This document shows positions 24,324 to 35,977 of a stretch of DNA of 64,000 nucleotides, one piece after another. Location of the stretch: contig BSYO01000006.1 of NCBI GenBank assembly GCA_033239525.1, positions 310,001 through 374,000 of the forward strand, written 5' to 3'. A program made the translations under genes and the position numbers. The first letter of the stretch is position 1, and each line of letters begins with the position of its first letter. The DNA comes from Nepenthes gracilis (taxonomy: Eukaryota; Streptophyta; Magnoliopsida; Caryophyllales; Nepenthaceae). The notes beneath the pieces were generated by a model that saw only the letters and a list, made by a program, of their open reading frames with translations, ran no database searches and had not been told where the DNA came from.

Positions 24324-25093
24324 TGTCAGTCCCAATACTAGGGTCCTAAAAGAACGGGCAAAAGGACAAGTACTGGCTCCGAGAGGTCCAAGTTGCCATG
24401 CTCCGATCTCATTCAACGCGATACGGCCGAGAGTTTTCTTTTCGACGCTGAAGCCAATAGTACGCTGGACTTACCGTGATCACAGCAGTTCTGGGAAAAG
24501 CGGATCGCACTATCCCATCGTCCGAGAATTCACCACCACATTGCCAAACGACACGCAACCCACGCGGCCACGCCACCACTAAACCTCGCAACATGCCTCG
24601 GTCACTTCGCGTCACATTCCCGATAACGACGTCAACAAACATTGGCCGGTTAACTTCCTGACACGCCAAAGACGCTCGACACTGACGCTTACGCGCCACA
24701 GGCCATGATAAAACTTCCCCGCGTTACTAAAAGAACTGTCGAACACGTCAACCACCACATTCCCAAAAATACTTACTTTAGAAATCCCACAAAGAAGCTG
24801 ATCCTTGAGGTCTTCTCTGACATCATTTTGAGCAAAGAAGGATCTTCTCGAGATTCGTCTCCCTAAATAAGTAGAAAGAGATAAAAGAAGGAAAATATGG
24901 TTTCCTATCTCAGATTTTGTACACAACCAACCAACCATACCAAGATCTTTCTCAGCCCAAGCCCTCAGAAGCCTTTCCATTTTGGGCTTTAGGTTTAATG
25001 TAAAACTTGCCTCAACCCTCCATCCTCTAACCCCTTTAACTTCAGTAAAACTCCTCATGGCGCGTCTCCGCACTCCGAAAAACCTGAACGCAA
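24324..25093 (+). repeat. 3' LTR of element E
   Basis: Starts tgtcagtcccaatacta and ends near gaacgcaa at 25093, where the sequence becomes AT-rich. It is diverged from the left copy by many substitutions and small deletions, which indicates an old insertion. The 3' end is approximate. Confidence 0.72.
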
Positions 25094-25704
25094 TGGTGAA
25101 ATAATTTTTAATTCAAAATTATTAAAATTATTTAAACTGAATTAAAGTATAACTATTATATGAAGTATTATCAAAAGTAATATAAAATTATTATTAAATA
25201 TTTCATTTATTTATAATATTGTTTATTAATCTAGAAATAGTACACATAAGCATTGCGTTTAAAAACTAATAATTTTTTCTATAATTTTAAATTTTTAAAA
25301 AAATTCTTTATGCAATGCATAAATGTGTAGAAGATTATTGCAGGATGGCAAAACCTCACCAGTATAAGTAATTTTTATTTTTTATTTATCAATTTAGTAA
25401 TTAAATTTTGTTAAATTATGAAAACGATAAACAGTATCACCTTCAAGATTTTGCCACGATATTTTTCCATACGTAGGCTGCAAACATTTAGTGCATATAA
25501 TTTCTGATTTTGCAACTTTCCCGTGAGGGATCGGGATCATTTGAGTAAACGTTATATATTAGAGTCCTTTTTAATTTATTTTCTAATCGTAATAAAAAAT
25601 TTATAGCCCAGCACCACTAAAAAATGTCAATTCAAATTTAATTGATGACCATTGTTATCATACATACTTTTCCTTTTAAGATGTTTGATATCTTTATAAT
25701 TTTT

Positions 25705-25720
25705 ACACGCGCACACACAC

Positions 25721-25765
<45 letters not shown>

Positions 25766-25775
25766 TGTGTGTGTT
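25705..25775. repeat. Compound microsatellite (AC)n(ATAC)n(AT)n(GT)n
   Basis: An AC run, then acatacatac, then about sixteen AT units, then atgcatgtgtgtgtt. The AC and GT flanks are complementary, so the whole block is nearly self-complementary. Confidence 0.9.
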
Positions 25776-26659
25776 ATAAATGGTTATTTTTTAATTATTA
25801 ATTGATTTAATTTTAAAAAGTTATAAAATATTACTAAAGCTTTTCTGGGGGTAGGTATTATTTTGAAATATCAGACTATTATTAGTGTATATGTAATAGG
25901 TATATGAATTTTAGTTATTTCAAATTCTCTCATTATCGAAATGAGGAGAGTTACTTGCCATTAATATAATAATCAAATTATAAAAAAATTAATTACTAAT
26001 TATAAAAAAAATTATAGATAAATAAATAAAACATGTAATGTAAATATTTGATCACCTGAGAAAAGAGAACGGGAGAGTAAAAGCAGAGAGCGATGAGTGA
26101 AAAAAAATGATCAGTGAAATTAATAAATTTATTGTTTTAAATAATGAGAGAGAAGAATAGCAGTCATCCAACCGTTATCATTTATATCTACATCATGAGC
26201 CGTGGCAACACGGCACGGCACATAGGCTATAGCAGAGGCTCAACAGCCTAATATTTTTTCATGATGGATGGTGTCATGTCAGCCCGCAAAGAGCACAACT
26301 TACTAAACATTTATATTTCAAATTATTAACTAAAAAATTTTTAAAAAATTTTAAACATTACTTAAATGCTTTCTAGAGGCAGCAGAGATAGCAAAAGTAC
26401 TACTGTAGAGTGTAAATTATGATTATACACGATCTGTATGTGGTATAACGGATACCCAAATTTTGAAACAGGTATTCTAATATACTTTACTACCAAAACG
26501 AATAAAAGTATAAATTATAAATATTATAGCAAATTATATGAAATTAACTATTAATTATGTAGATAAAAATAACAATCAGTGAAATATTGTATCACTAAGT
26601 AAGATTGAGAATGAAAGAACAGAGAGAGTAGAGGGAATTTTGGTAAAGAGAAAATGATA

Positions 26660-26930
26660 TATAATTTTTTTAAAAAATAGGTTTCACTAGCCCTCGGAGT
26701 CCTACGTCTTATTGACCTGGCGTAGAGCTTATGCCGCATAATTGCGGCAATTTGGATGAATTTTAATGACCGCCAAACGATTTTTTTTTTCGTTTTAAAA
26801 TTAAAAAAAAAATTTCCTACAACCATTGGATTTTATCGAATGGCAACGGCTGTGATTGTGCGGTGCAGTGCCGCTCATCTCGTTTCAATATGATGGCTCA
26901 CGTGCCTAGCCGGCATGTTCCCTTTCCACT
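26660..26930. mobile_element. Possible small inverted-repeat element (MITE-like)
   Basis: Shows motifs also seen in the small element at 62852-63056: an AT-rich centre flanked by segments such as ggcaacggctgtgattgtgc and a short hairpin (gccgca...tgcggc near 26731-26746). Clear terminal repeats and a target duplication were not found, so this is tentative. Confidence 0.3.
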
Positions 26931-27526
26931 TCCATTGAATTGTGTAATATATTTCTAATTTTTTTATATTCCAAATGTCAAAAAACAAGTATGAAAAGCA
27001 GCTAGTTTTTTTAAAAAATATTTTTATAAAAGTGACGAAAATTTTTTTCTATAATAATATAAAAAATATTTTTAAGAAGATATTTTTGCTGAAATTTTTT
27101 TATTTTGTAAATCTTAAACAAATGAAAAAATATTTTCTAAAAATAAATTTAAATTCATCAAGATTGGTCAAAATAATATTTGGTATATCAATAAGTTATA
27201 TCTTATTCTCTCTTTCTCTCTCTTTTAAAGTAAGATATAATACACTCTCATATTATTATATTTTTTAATAAGATGCTAGTGACATAACTTTTCATGTTAT
27301 TAGGCATGATGATATTGTAAAATGATATCGACGTATACTGGTCATTGTTAGAATCCAACTTAATGAATTATTAAAATAATCTTGTATTTCTTGTGTTGCT
27401 AATAATCTTTATTTCAATGTCATGGTATTTTCGGTTGCATAATAGTAATGAAACGTAGTATAATCCATCGTAGTAAGAGGCCATTGGGTTTTCATATTTA
27501 TCAATCCTATCCCAGTTAGGTGGCGT

Positions 27527-27660
27527 TGATCAACCAGAATTGCGAATAGAAGGCTGTGGTTGTGCAACCGGTTGCTTTCGTTATCTTCATAAATGATCAA
27601 CCAGAATTGCGAATAGGAAGCTGTGGTTGTGCAGCCGGTCGCCTTCGTTATCTTCATAAA
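27527..27660 (+). repeat. 67-bp tandem duplication just upstream of the carbonic anhydrase start
   Basis: Copy 1 (27527-27593) and copy 2 (27594-27660) both begin tgatcaaccagaattgcgaa and end ttatcttcataaa. They differ at only a few positions. The array ends 86 bp before the start codon, in the likely 5' UTR or core promoter. The short frames crossing it are not genes. Confidence 0.92.
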
Positions 27661-27746
27661 TTAGATGAATGCGCAAGAACGCTGTTGAGCAACTCCATGA
27701 AACTAACGGGTATAAAAGCAATGCCATTGCAAAGCAGCGTGGTGCA

Positions 27747-30700
27747 ATGTCGACGGCTTTACTCAACGGCTGCTGCAGCGTCGCCTCTCAGTCTCCTGTA
27801 ACACAATCAGCCCAGTTGAAGAGGAGACTCGCATTTCGCCCTTCTTTCTTTGCCAGCCGCAATCCCTCTTCATCCTCTTCTTCACCGAGGCTCATCAGAA
27901 ACCACCCTGTGTTCGCTGTCCCTGCCCCTCTTATCAACCCCACCTGGGTAATTATGTACTAATCTCCCTGTTTACTTAATCTTTTAGGTGCATAATGATA
28001 ATCAAGTTTTACCAGAAGTGCCGAGGAATTAGAGTAGACAGCGAGTCAAAGAAAAAATAGAAATGAGATTCGTGTACAAGATACCGTACCATCTCCTTAT
28101 ACCTTTTCTAGAGTCTGTATACCTTTATTTCACTGTATATCAAGAATTTCCCATGATAATGGCATTACTGTGAGATAATACAATTGGGGCAAGCATTATT
28201 ATCACTGCACGTGAAATAGTTGGCCACCTCCTTTACAAATAAAGATTGAACGAAGTACATATGAGTGACACCCAGAAAATATTTATAACTAGCTAAGCGA
28301 TCATATGTTTATTTTTTTAACATTTTAGATTATAGTAAGTTTCTTAAATAGTTATTTATTTTCCTCAATTAGTTTTTTCTATATATATATATATATATCA
28401 AAATTTTTAATTTCTCTAACTCGTCCTACCTAAAACTATGAATTTCCATGACCTTTTATGGCATGAATAATAAGTAGTAGTAGAGAAAATTTCCTTTTAG
28501 ACATTTACTCAACCCATATATTTCGAAACTTTTCAAATAAGAGGAAAATCAAGTACTATACATTTTACCCAAAACGAATACAGTACAACAAAGCTAACTA
28601 TAGTTTTTTAGATTAAAATGTTAATTAAGATCATCTGTATATATTTGGTTAAGAAAATATTATTTTATTTGTGAAAATGATGATAATAGTGTTGTAAAAG
28701 AGTAATCATACTACTATGTTAAGACTTGCCCTCATAATGATTTTCTAAATAGTTTAATATATATATATATATTTGGGTCCTTGGTGTGCTAACATTTGGG
28801 AAGGCTTGCAGAGAGATAATATGGGAACAGCCTCGTATGAAGAAGCCATTGCTGGATTAAAACGGCTTCTCAGGTTAGTTTCTGATCGGTGATTTTTTTA
28901 TGAATCAGTTCAATTTTGGAAATGACTCATGTAACGATTGAACAACAAGATAATACTTTTGTGAGCAAGGCACCACTTAAGTAGTCAAGAAAACCAATAT
29001 CTTGCTTCCTATGTGCTAAATTTTTTGGACATAGGTGATTGAATATTATTTGTAACTTGCTTGTCTGTTTACTTGTTTTGATTCGTCAATAGAAAAAAAC
29101 AAATAAAAGAAGAAATTTTGACTGCAAAAGTTTGTGTGCGTGTTCAATGTGGTTGTGGCAGTGAGAAGGGCGACCTTGAACCTGTAGCTGCAGCAAAAAT
29201 TGGGCAGATAACAGCTGAGCTCCAAACAATTGACAGCAATCCATCATCTAACCCGGTTGAGCGCATAAAATCCGGGTTTATTTACTTCAAGGGAGAGAAA
29301 TACGAGTAAGATGTTTCTCCCTCATATTTTCTCACGTACAGCAAAACAATACATGAACATATGATTATATTTTACTCTACTACATCAACACACTGGTGTG
29401 CCTGTAGATTAGCATAAATATGAATTAGTGGTCATCACTATATGTTTGATCACTGTGATGAATATAATTGTCAATCTTAATTATTTTTACTGCAGGAAGA
29501 ATCCAGCATTATTTGCTGAACTAGCAAAAGGGCAAAGCCCCAAGGTAAAATTGGATACTTCTACATTCAACAATCACCAAGACTACAAATCTAATCCACA
29601 AAATAAGCAAAGGCAACAAATGTGATGTTTTCTTGATCAACTTGATGCAATCCATTAATTCATTGACGACAAAATTCAAGAGTGGTACCAATAGCATGCT
29701 CTGTCTGTCCTGTAACAGTTTATGGTATTTGCTTGTGCGGATTCCCGTGTCTGTCCCTCGCATGTTTTGGGATTCCAACCAGGAGAGGCTTTCGTAGTTC
29801 GCAGCGTTGCCAACATGGTTCCTCCATATGATAAGGTCACATAGAATACGATAGTATCCTTCTTGAGTATTTCTCTAATGACTATACCAACACGGGTTCA
29901 ATTCGAATCCTTATTTACAAATTCTTATGGTTATTCAATTAACTTTTTGTCATCTTAAAGTGGCTATGCGTCAAGTTATATATGCTTATTTTCTGGAATG
30001 AGCTTTCTGGATGCAACAGATTAGGTACTCTAGTGTTGGTGCAGCAATTGAATATGCTGTTCTTCATCTCAAGGTGAACCTAAGCTAGATCTCTTCCACC
30101 TTTTGCTTTGACTTCTGAGAATATCTAGCATTTTTAATTTTTCTGCTCACATTTGTGCACTCGGGCATGAGCTTATGTGTAAGATTCACGAATTTAAATG
30201 ACACATGAAGAAGATAATTTTGCTGGATGAATTATGAACTAAACAAGCAAGTCAATGTCTATAATGAGTTGTTACTTTGATGAATAAAAAATCATTGTAA
30301 AATGAATAATTGTAGTAATAAAAAGATGCCCATTGTTTCCATGTGTTCAAAGAAAATCCAATCGTTTTAATGGACAAACACGCTCTCTTCCGCTAGGTGT
30401 CGAGAGTAACCTACTCAGACCAACAACAGTTGGTTAAAAGCCACATGACCCCAAATAGTGAGAGAAAGTTCATTGCGTACTCACCAAGAAGTAACAACAC
30501 AGATGGTATGCACTTTAGAACACTATGCTCTTAAATTTGACCTTACAAGACTCACTCCCTTCAAACTAACAGAATCAATAGCATTTAAAATTTCAAAGAT
30601 TGCACACAAAGACATGTTTAAGGATAATCGAATGGCTTATGATGACCATTTGTAAAACTTCTCAGTGAATGACGTGTAATATCATATAGTAGGTGGGTAA

Positions 30701-31893
30701 GATTGAAATGTAGTTACACTATCTAATCACAGAGTTCAATATGAGAGGACTAGCTTTCAAGTGATTGTCTAGCATTACTTTTGCAACATCTGCATGAATA
30801 GATTTTATAAAATGGGTGGAAAGGTTTTCATTCAAATGCCACAATGATATTTCAAGATGAACATGGCGGGAAGCGATGGAAATTGAAATGCACTGAACTT
30901 CAGGTTTCGGGCTTTTGGTTGCCACATATATATATATATATATTTGGTTACATCCACTATGATATTTCACGCTCAAAAGTAGATATAACTTACTGAATCA
31001 ATCCAAAACACTGCTCTTCTTAGGTGGAGAATATTGTAGTCATTGGACACAGTGCCTGTGGTGGGATAAAAGCTCTCATGTCTATTCCAGATGATGGGTC
31101 AACCTCCACGTAAGCTCGTTACAACTTATCACTTTCTATTCCATTATAATTTGATCATCTACGACTTTGGATTCACCATAAGAAATCATATATGTTTTGA
31201 TACCATGTTAACTAGCATTTGAATTGGAAAACACAGAGAATTCATTGAAGACTGGGTTAAAGTATGTTTACCTGCCAAGGCCAAGGTAAAAGCAGAGAGC
31301 GGCAGTGCATCATTCCCTGAACAAATTGCATATTGTGAAAAGGTCAGTCTTGCTACTTCATCAACAATTGCCATAATATCAAATGGATCCCTGTATCCAT
31401 TTTGCTTAGCTTGTGCTTCTCATCGTTTGAGGACGAATATGCAGGAGGCAGTGAATGTATCTCTAGGAAACTTGCTGACATATCCTTTCGTGAGAGATGG
31501 TTTGGTGCAGAAGACTCTGGCACTGAAGGGGGGATACTACGATTTTGTTAAGGGATCATTCGAGCTTTGGGGGCTTGAGTTTGGCCTTTCTCCTTCCCTC
31601 TCTGTATGAATGAACGCTGACTACTATCAGTGATCCCCCACCCCCAAAACCCAGCTTTGCATTTTACTTCTCTGAGATGTATGTGTTAATAAATCTGGAA
31701 GAATATGTTGCAATACTCTGATATGGAGGCCTTTGTCATAAATTACTACTCCCATGGTTTCTCTTTCGGGAATTACTTGATGGTAGTGTTAAAGATGTGG
31801 GTAACTATATTCACTACTGCAATTTTTCTTTTTCTTTTTTGTTCTCCATGATAGGTAAAAGATGTGGCAACAATACTGCACTGGAAGCTCTAA
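27747..31893 (+). CDS. BCA1: Beta carbonic anhydrase, chloroplast type
   Basis: Catalyses CO2 + H2O to bicarbonate and a proton; in leaves it supplies inorganic carbon in the chloroplast stroma. Ten coding exons: 27747-27947, 28812-28873, 29162-29305, 29496-29544, 29719-29835, 30020-30073, 31024-31109, 31237-31342, 31445-31603, 31855-31893. They join in frame to 338 codons plus stop, the usual length for dicot plastid forms. All introns are GT-AG. Exon 1 encodes a Ser/Arg-rich transit peptide and ends [14 protein letters not shown]. Zinc ligands are Cys158 (VFACADSR), His218 and Cys221 (GHSACGG); Asp160 and Arg162 form the catalytic dyad. This spacing equals that of the pea enzyme (160, 220, 223). 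The C-terminus [12 protein letters not shown] is on the last small exon. The ATG was chosen because MSTALL matches the start of dicot homologues. Possible variants: read-through of intron 9 (stop 31607-31609), an upstream acceptor for exon 3, and a start at the Met in exon 2 (28821). Function is secure; paralogue number is not. Confidence 0.95.
31688..31693 (+). terminator. Possible polyadenylation signal inside intron 9 of the carbonic anhydrase gene
   Basis: AATAAA lies about 80 nt after the in-frame stop reached when exon 9 is not spliced. Use of this site would give a 327-residue protein ending SLSV instead of the 338-residue form. The signal is common by chance in AT-rich DNA, so its use is inferred. 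Confidence 0.4.
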
Positions 31894-32972
31894 GAACATG
31901 CGTAGAGATGAAGAATGCAAAGACTGTGGAAATTGTTATCTTAACACATGATCCAAATATGTACTTCCCCTTTGTAGGCCTCTTGAATGATCTATAATCT
32001 TCTACATTCCAGGATGTTACGGATTTTTCTCAGAATTTTCAATGATCATGTTCCCTTAAATTAAGGCCAAACAACTCTGAAAGGAACAACCAACAATTTT
32101 CTTAATTAGGTAAATTTGGGAGAAAATAATGTGATGGCTGCAATAATTGTTCTGTGCATAACAAAATTTGGGAGCATTTCTCTTTTAACTAGATTGAGAA
32201 GAAATCCTCTTGATAAGTAAGGGGAATTGCAAACTCCTAAAAAATTGTGAAGTAAGAGGAGCACAATAGTGAGGACTAGAACTCAACGATTTTGATAGCC
32301 TCCATTCCTGTCATCCTTGATTATACCATTTACTGAAGACACAATAGTTTTTCTCTTTAGTACATTTTTCTTGCAGGGAGCACTTAAATCATGCCACTCG
32401 AGATTTGAAGAAAGCCCATCAATGTACTCGATAAGGCTGGGAGCACTACTACTTAATACATTGTCAAAATCAAGGCACCCAGAATGGGCTCATCTGCCTT
32501 TCGCAGCTTATTACCGGCTTATTCGAATCTAAGGTCTCAAGGACCTCGTAAAGGCCTTGCCTTGTTTTGGTTTTTCTGGCTTCACTGCTACTACCATTTG
32601 GAAATGTGGTATCGATGTGTGTTTCTCTTGGGGGCTTTTGATCACAATTATGAGCTCTTCTAGTTTGCTTCCTACTGCCCAACTTTTTGCCCAAATGAGT
32701 ATTCCGATAGTTGTTGATTTGATTGTTTGTTCTGTTGGACACTCTCCTAGCAATTAAAGATCACATTGACAAAGAAGAATAGGTTAGTCTTTAGAAGAAA
32801 TAGGTCTTAAAAATACTTAGATTTTAGATCATTCCCTTATAAATTTCACATCTATAGAAAATATTGTTTTTCATTTTCAAAGGTACTAGACATTACTGAG
32901 CAAAGTTTGCTACCGCAAAATACTTCACAAGAAGTTCCTTGAGAAGACCATTGGTAGCTTAAGTATTAAGTT
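31894..32972. other. 3' UTR of the carbonic anhydrase gene and intergenic DNA
   Basis: The 3' UTR starts at 31894; its end is not clear because no strong AATAAA is seen soon after the stop. At 32400-32760 overlapping frames occur on both strands (for example 90 codons at 32470-32742, minus), but I recognise no domain and do not call a gene. Confidence 0.5.
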
Positions 32973-33598
32973 GGGGAGGATTTCTAGTATCTATCCATGA
33001 GATAATTGAAAGCTAGCTACTTAAGTAGCAAGACTGGAAGAATTTCCAATGGTATACCATAAGATGGCCATGCAAGATATAAAAGGCATTGTTCTGATTT
33101 TAGAATAGAGATCTGAAATTATTTTCAGCACAAGGGTGCTGCTTAAAGAGAGAGAAGAGAGAAAAGTGAGAAAAGAAAGAGGAAGAGGTTTAATGTTCGA
33201 TTGAAATCTGATTCTAGTTCTATTCTTCTCCAAGAACAAATATATTCCTCTAATCTTATTTTTATGAAATATTACCATTTAATTGCATGTTTTCTCAGTA
33301 TAACTTTTTTAGTGGATTACTAAGTGTATTATGGTTGTATTTAATCGGTAATTCACACGGATTGTTATTAAGGAACCGCGTTGTAATTTGTAATCAAATA
33401 CTATTATAGTGGATTTCTTCGAAATATATTGTATATTTTTTTCCTTAATTGAAAAGAATTTTTCATACTAAATATTGATGTGATTTTTTTTTCTTGTGCT
33501 CTTATAATGTTTGGTAGCCGACAATTGACGGAGGATTTAGAGGTTTGTTTCTTCTGCACCAATTGTGTGCATGTTTTTATTGCAAGAAAATTCAAACA
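32973..33598 (+). repeat. Element F: copia-type LTR remnant
   Basis: Placed because a degraded Met-tRNA primer-binding site (tgatatcacaac) follows at 33601 and a copia gag fragment follows that. Inside is a TATA-like gatataaaag at 33076, then a purine-rich region as in copia leaders. The left limit (near gttggggagg) is a guess. The matching 3' LTR is not in the window. Confidence 0.5.
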
Positions 33599-33600
33599 AA

Positions 33601-33612
33601 TGATATCACAAC
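33601..33612 (+). other. Degraded primer-binding site of element F
   Basis: tgatatcacaac against the copia consensus tggtatcagagc, at the expected place between LTR and gag. Confidence 0.45.
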
Positions 33613-34462
33613 GTAGGCTTTCCTAATGTGTGGAAACTATCATTTGATGACGTTGATATTGAAGGACTGGCCATTTTATATTGAGTAATTTAATTGATAA
33701 AATAATTTTTTTTTTTTTATAACAAAGAGTGAGAGACGCCTTAAACCTATAAAGAACGGTAAATGTATTGAGAAATGAGAACAAATTGGAAATATAAAGG
33801 ATGATGAGCGACAAGATATAAGGGATTTGACAAATTATACAATTAAGTTATATTTTACGGATAATACTATTTAAAAAGTCATTGGTTTGTTAGACCTAGC
33901 GAAAGTATCAAATGAGCTTGAGAGTTGGTACAAATCTAAGTCCTTAATGACAAAATTGAATGTGAAAAAATAATTACATGGCTTCTAGCTATCAGAAGGG
34001 GAAAACTTTAACAATCATTTGGACTAGTTCGACCAAATTTTAACGTAAATACTGGCACAAGAATGGCTAACCATCTTACATTGAGCAATTTAATAGACAA
34101 AATAATTTTATTTTTTAATATCAAAGAGTGAGGGATGTTTTAAGCCTATAAAGAACTGTACAGGTATTGCGAAAGGAGGACAAATTGGAAATAATGAAGG
34201 ATGACGAGTGGCAAAATATAAGAGACTTGACAAATTATACAATTAAATTATATCTTACGGATAATACTATTTAAAAAATCATTGGTTGGTTGGACCTAGG
34301 AAAAGTATGGATGAAATTTGAGGGCTAATACAAGTCCAAGTCCTTAACAACAAAATTGAATGTGAAAAAACAATTACATGGCTTCTGGTTATTACATGGG
34401 GAAAGGTTTGAGAATCACTTGAATGAGGTCAACCAAATTTTAATGCAAATATTGACACTTGA
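33613..34462 (+). pseudogene. gag of element F, internally duplicated and broken
   Basis: Two tandem copies of a copia gag segment, offset by about 399 bp (compare gagtgagagacg at 33727 with gagtgagggatg at 34126). The second copy reads in parts SLTTKLNVKKQLHGF and ENHLNEVNQILMQ, typical of the conserved gag region found in Tork-like copia elements. Both copies have stops. The second is cut off at about 34462 where element B begins. Confidence 0.65.
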
Positions 34463-34790
34463 TCATAAGTTCGGAATAAGTGCGAAGATTTGGTATATAT
34501 GTATCATCTGAATTGTAAGTTAACTTTTTTAATGTATTACTTTGATTGGCTGTAGAAATTAGGAAGATTTTATTCAATAACTATTAATTATTGAGACTTT
34601 TTAATCACAAAAATCTATATTTTTTTACTATTTAAATTTATTTTGGTACTACAATTAACTATTAGTATTTATTTTGATTTTCATCAAGTCATGAATATCC
34701 TTTACACATATTGTATATCCAAATATATTTACTTATGTGAGTTAAAAGGGTCAAAAGTATTCAAAATTAAGGACATCCTAGTCTTTTTTT
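34463..34790 (+). repeat. Remnant of the 5' LTR of element B
   Basis: Matches the last third of the LTR at 47347-48434: shared strings include cataagttcgga, tgtagaaa, actattagtatttattttgat and the segment aagtattcaaaattaaggac near its end. A worn primer site (ttgttattaaaaactcac) follows at about 34793. The first 700 bp of the LTR are absent, replaced by the gag of element F. Confidence 0.65.
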
Positions 34791-35977
34791 TTATTGTTAT
34801 TAAAAACTCACTTCGATATTTGACCCTTAACAAGATGCATATTAGTTAGTCTTTGTCCCTTTTTCCAACTTCTATCAGAATAATTATACTTATTAGATGG
34901 TATGTATGAGAGTTTTTCTAAAATCAATGAATAAATGGGTGTGGGGTTGTACTCAATCAGGGTGGGTATCGTTCGAAAGCGATAAATAATAAAACCAAAA
35001 TCCCATCATTATGGACTAAAGAAGAATTAGAAGTGTGCAGTTAGAATAGTAATGGGTTACATATTATTTTCATGACTATTTCTCAGGAGGAATTCAAATG
35101 ATCTCTATGTGCAAAACTTTTAAAGATGTCTAGGAAATACTTGAAATCACCTATGAATGAACAAAAATGGTTACTACTTTGAATTACAAATACTTATTTC
35201 CAAATTTAAAGAAATAAGGATGAAAGAAGATAATATCCTCGATGAATTCTATGCCAAGCTAAATGACATTATACATTCCATGTTCAACCTTAGTAAAAAA
35301 TTTCTAAAAATCAGATCATCTGTAAAGCCATGAGATTGTTTTCTGAGTAATTTAGACCTAATGGCACCGGTATTAAAAACAGAATGATCTTGACAAAATA
35401 AAAATTAAAGAGCTTATTGGACTATCACAAATCTCTGAGTATACACTGCCACAATCATAGAAAGAGAAATCCATAGCATTAAAATCTGTCAATAAAGAAA
35501 TTGAAAATGAATCCAATGAAGAATTTCTTGGTAATAAATGTTTCACTCTTTTTGTAAAAAAAAACTAAAATGTTATAAAAAGATCAAAAATTCTTCTGAT
35601 AAACAAAATGAGAATTTAAACCCCAATAGAAATGATAAGAAGAATAAAATAAAAGTCAAAGATGTGAAAAATAAAAAATCTCAAGGAATATAGTGCCATA
35701 AATATCATAATTTTGGGTATATTTAAATTAAATATCCCAATTTTAAATGTTAATGATGACAAGTTATGAATGTTATTCTAGCTGTTGATGAAGAGACAAA
35801 AAACAAGAGATGAATAGAAGAAGGCAAGGTTAATTAGATGGCTCTCCTAATCTTTGTGAGTAGATGTGATGACGATGTAGAAAAAAACTAAGAACAATTT
35901 GATGTTTCTAAAAATGAATAAGAAAATGAGTTTTATAACCGTCAAGAGTCATATAACAAGCTATTTAGGGTGTACCT

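Larger units (their letters stand above)
19499..25093 (+). mobile_element. Element E: LTR-flanked, GC-rich non-autonomous element (LARD-like)
   Basis: Two related direct repeats (19499-20260 and 24324-25093) start TGTCAG-CCCAATACT and enclose about 4.06 kb. Directly after the left repeat is tttggcgctggcctggtgg, similar to the tttggcgcc... primer-binding segment common in plant Ty3/gypsy elements of the Tat/Athila group. Before the right repeat is catgggggctag, a polypurine tract. The base composition changes sharply at both edges from AT-rich to GC-rich. No frame inside shows gag, protease, reverse transcriptase or integrase motifs; the stretch 20440-20590 may be a worn gag piece but I cannot prove it. 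It therefore looks like a large derivative that depends on a partner. The target duplication is not clear (taaat on the left, no clean match on the right), so the right limit is approximate. Confidence 0.75.
25094..27526. other. AT-rich intergenic DNA upstream of the carbonic anhydrase gene
   Basis: No gene is seen. It holds a compound microsatellite (25705-25775), a possible small inverted-repeat element (26660-26930) and a CACGTG box at 26899-26904. The box is about 850 bp before the carbonic anhydrase start codon; its use as a promoter element is not shown. Frames at 26551-26826 and 26975-27268 are low-complexity K/F/I-rich artefacts of AT-rich DNA. Confidence 0.55.

Noticed and set aside
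26975..27268. 97-codon K/F/I-rich frame upstream of carbonic anhydrase
   Set aside because: Low-complexity product of AT-rich DNA without any domain.
29118..29309. Frame from the TTG at 29118 taken as the limit of carbonic anhydrase exon 3
   Set aside because: The protein joined from the acceptor at 29162 matches the known family without a gap; the extra residues are kept only as a possible variant.
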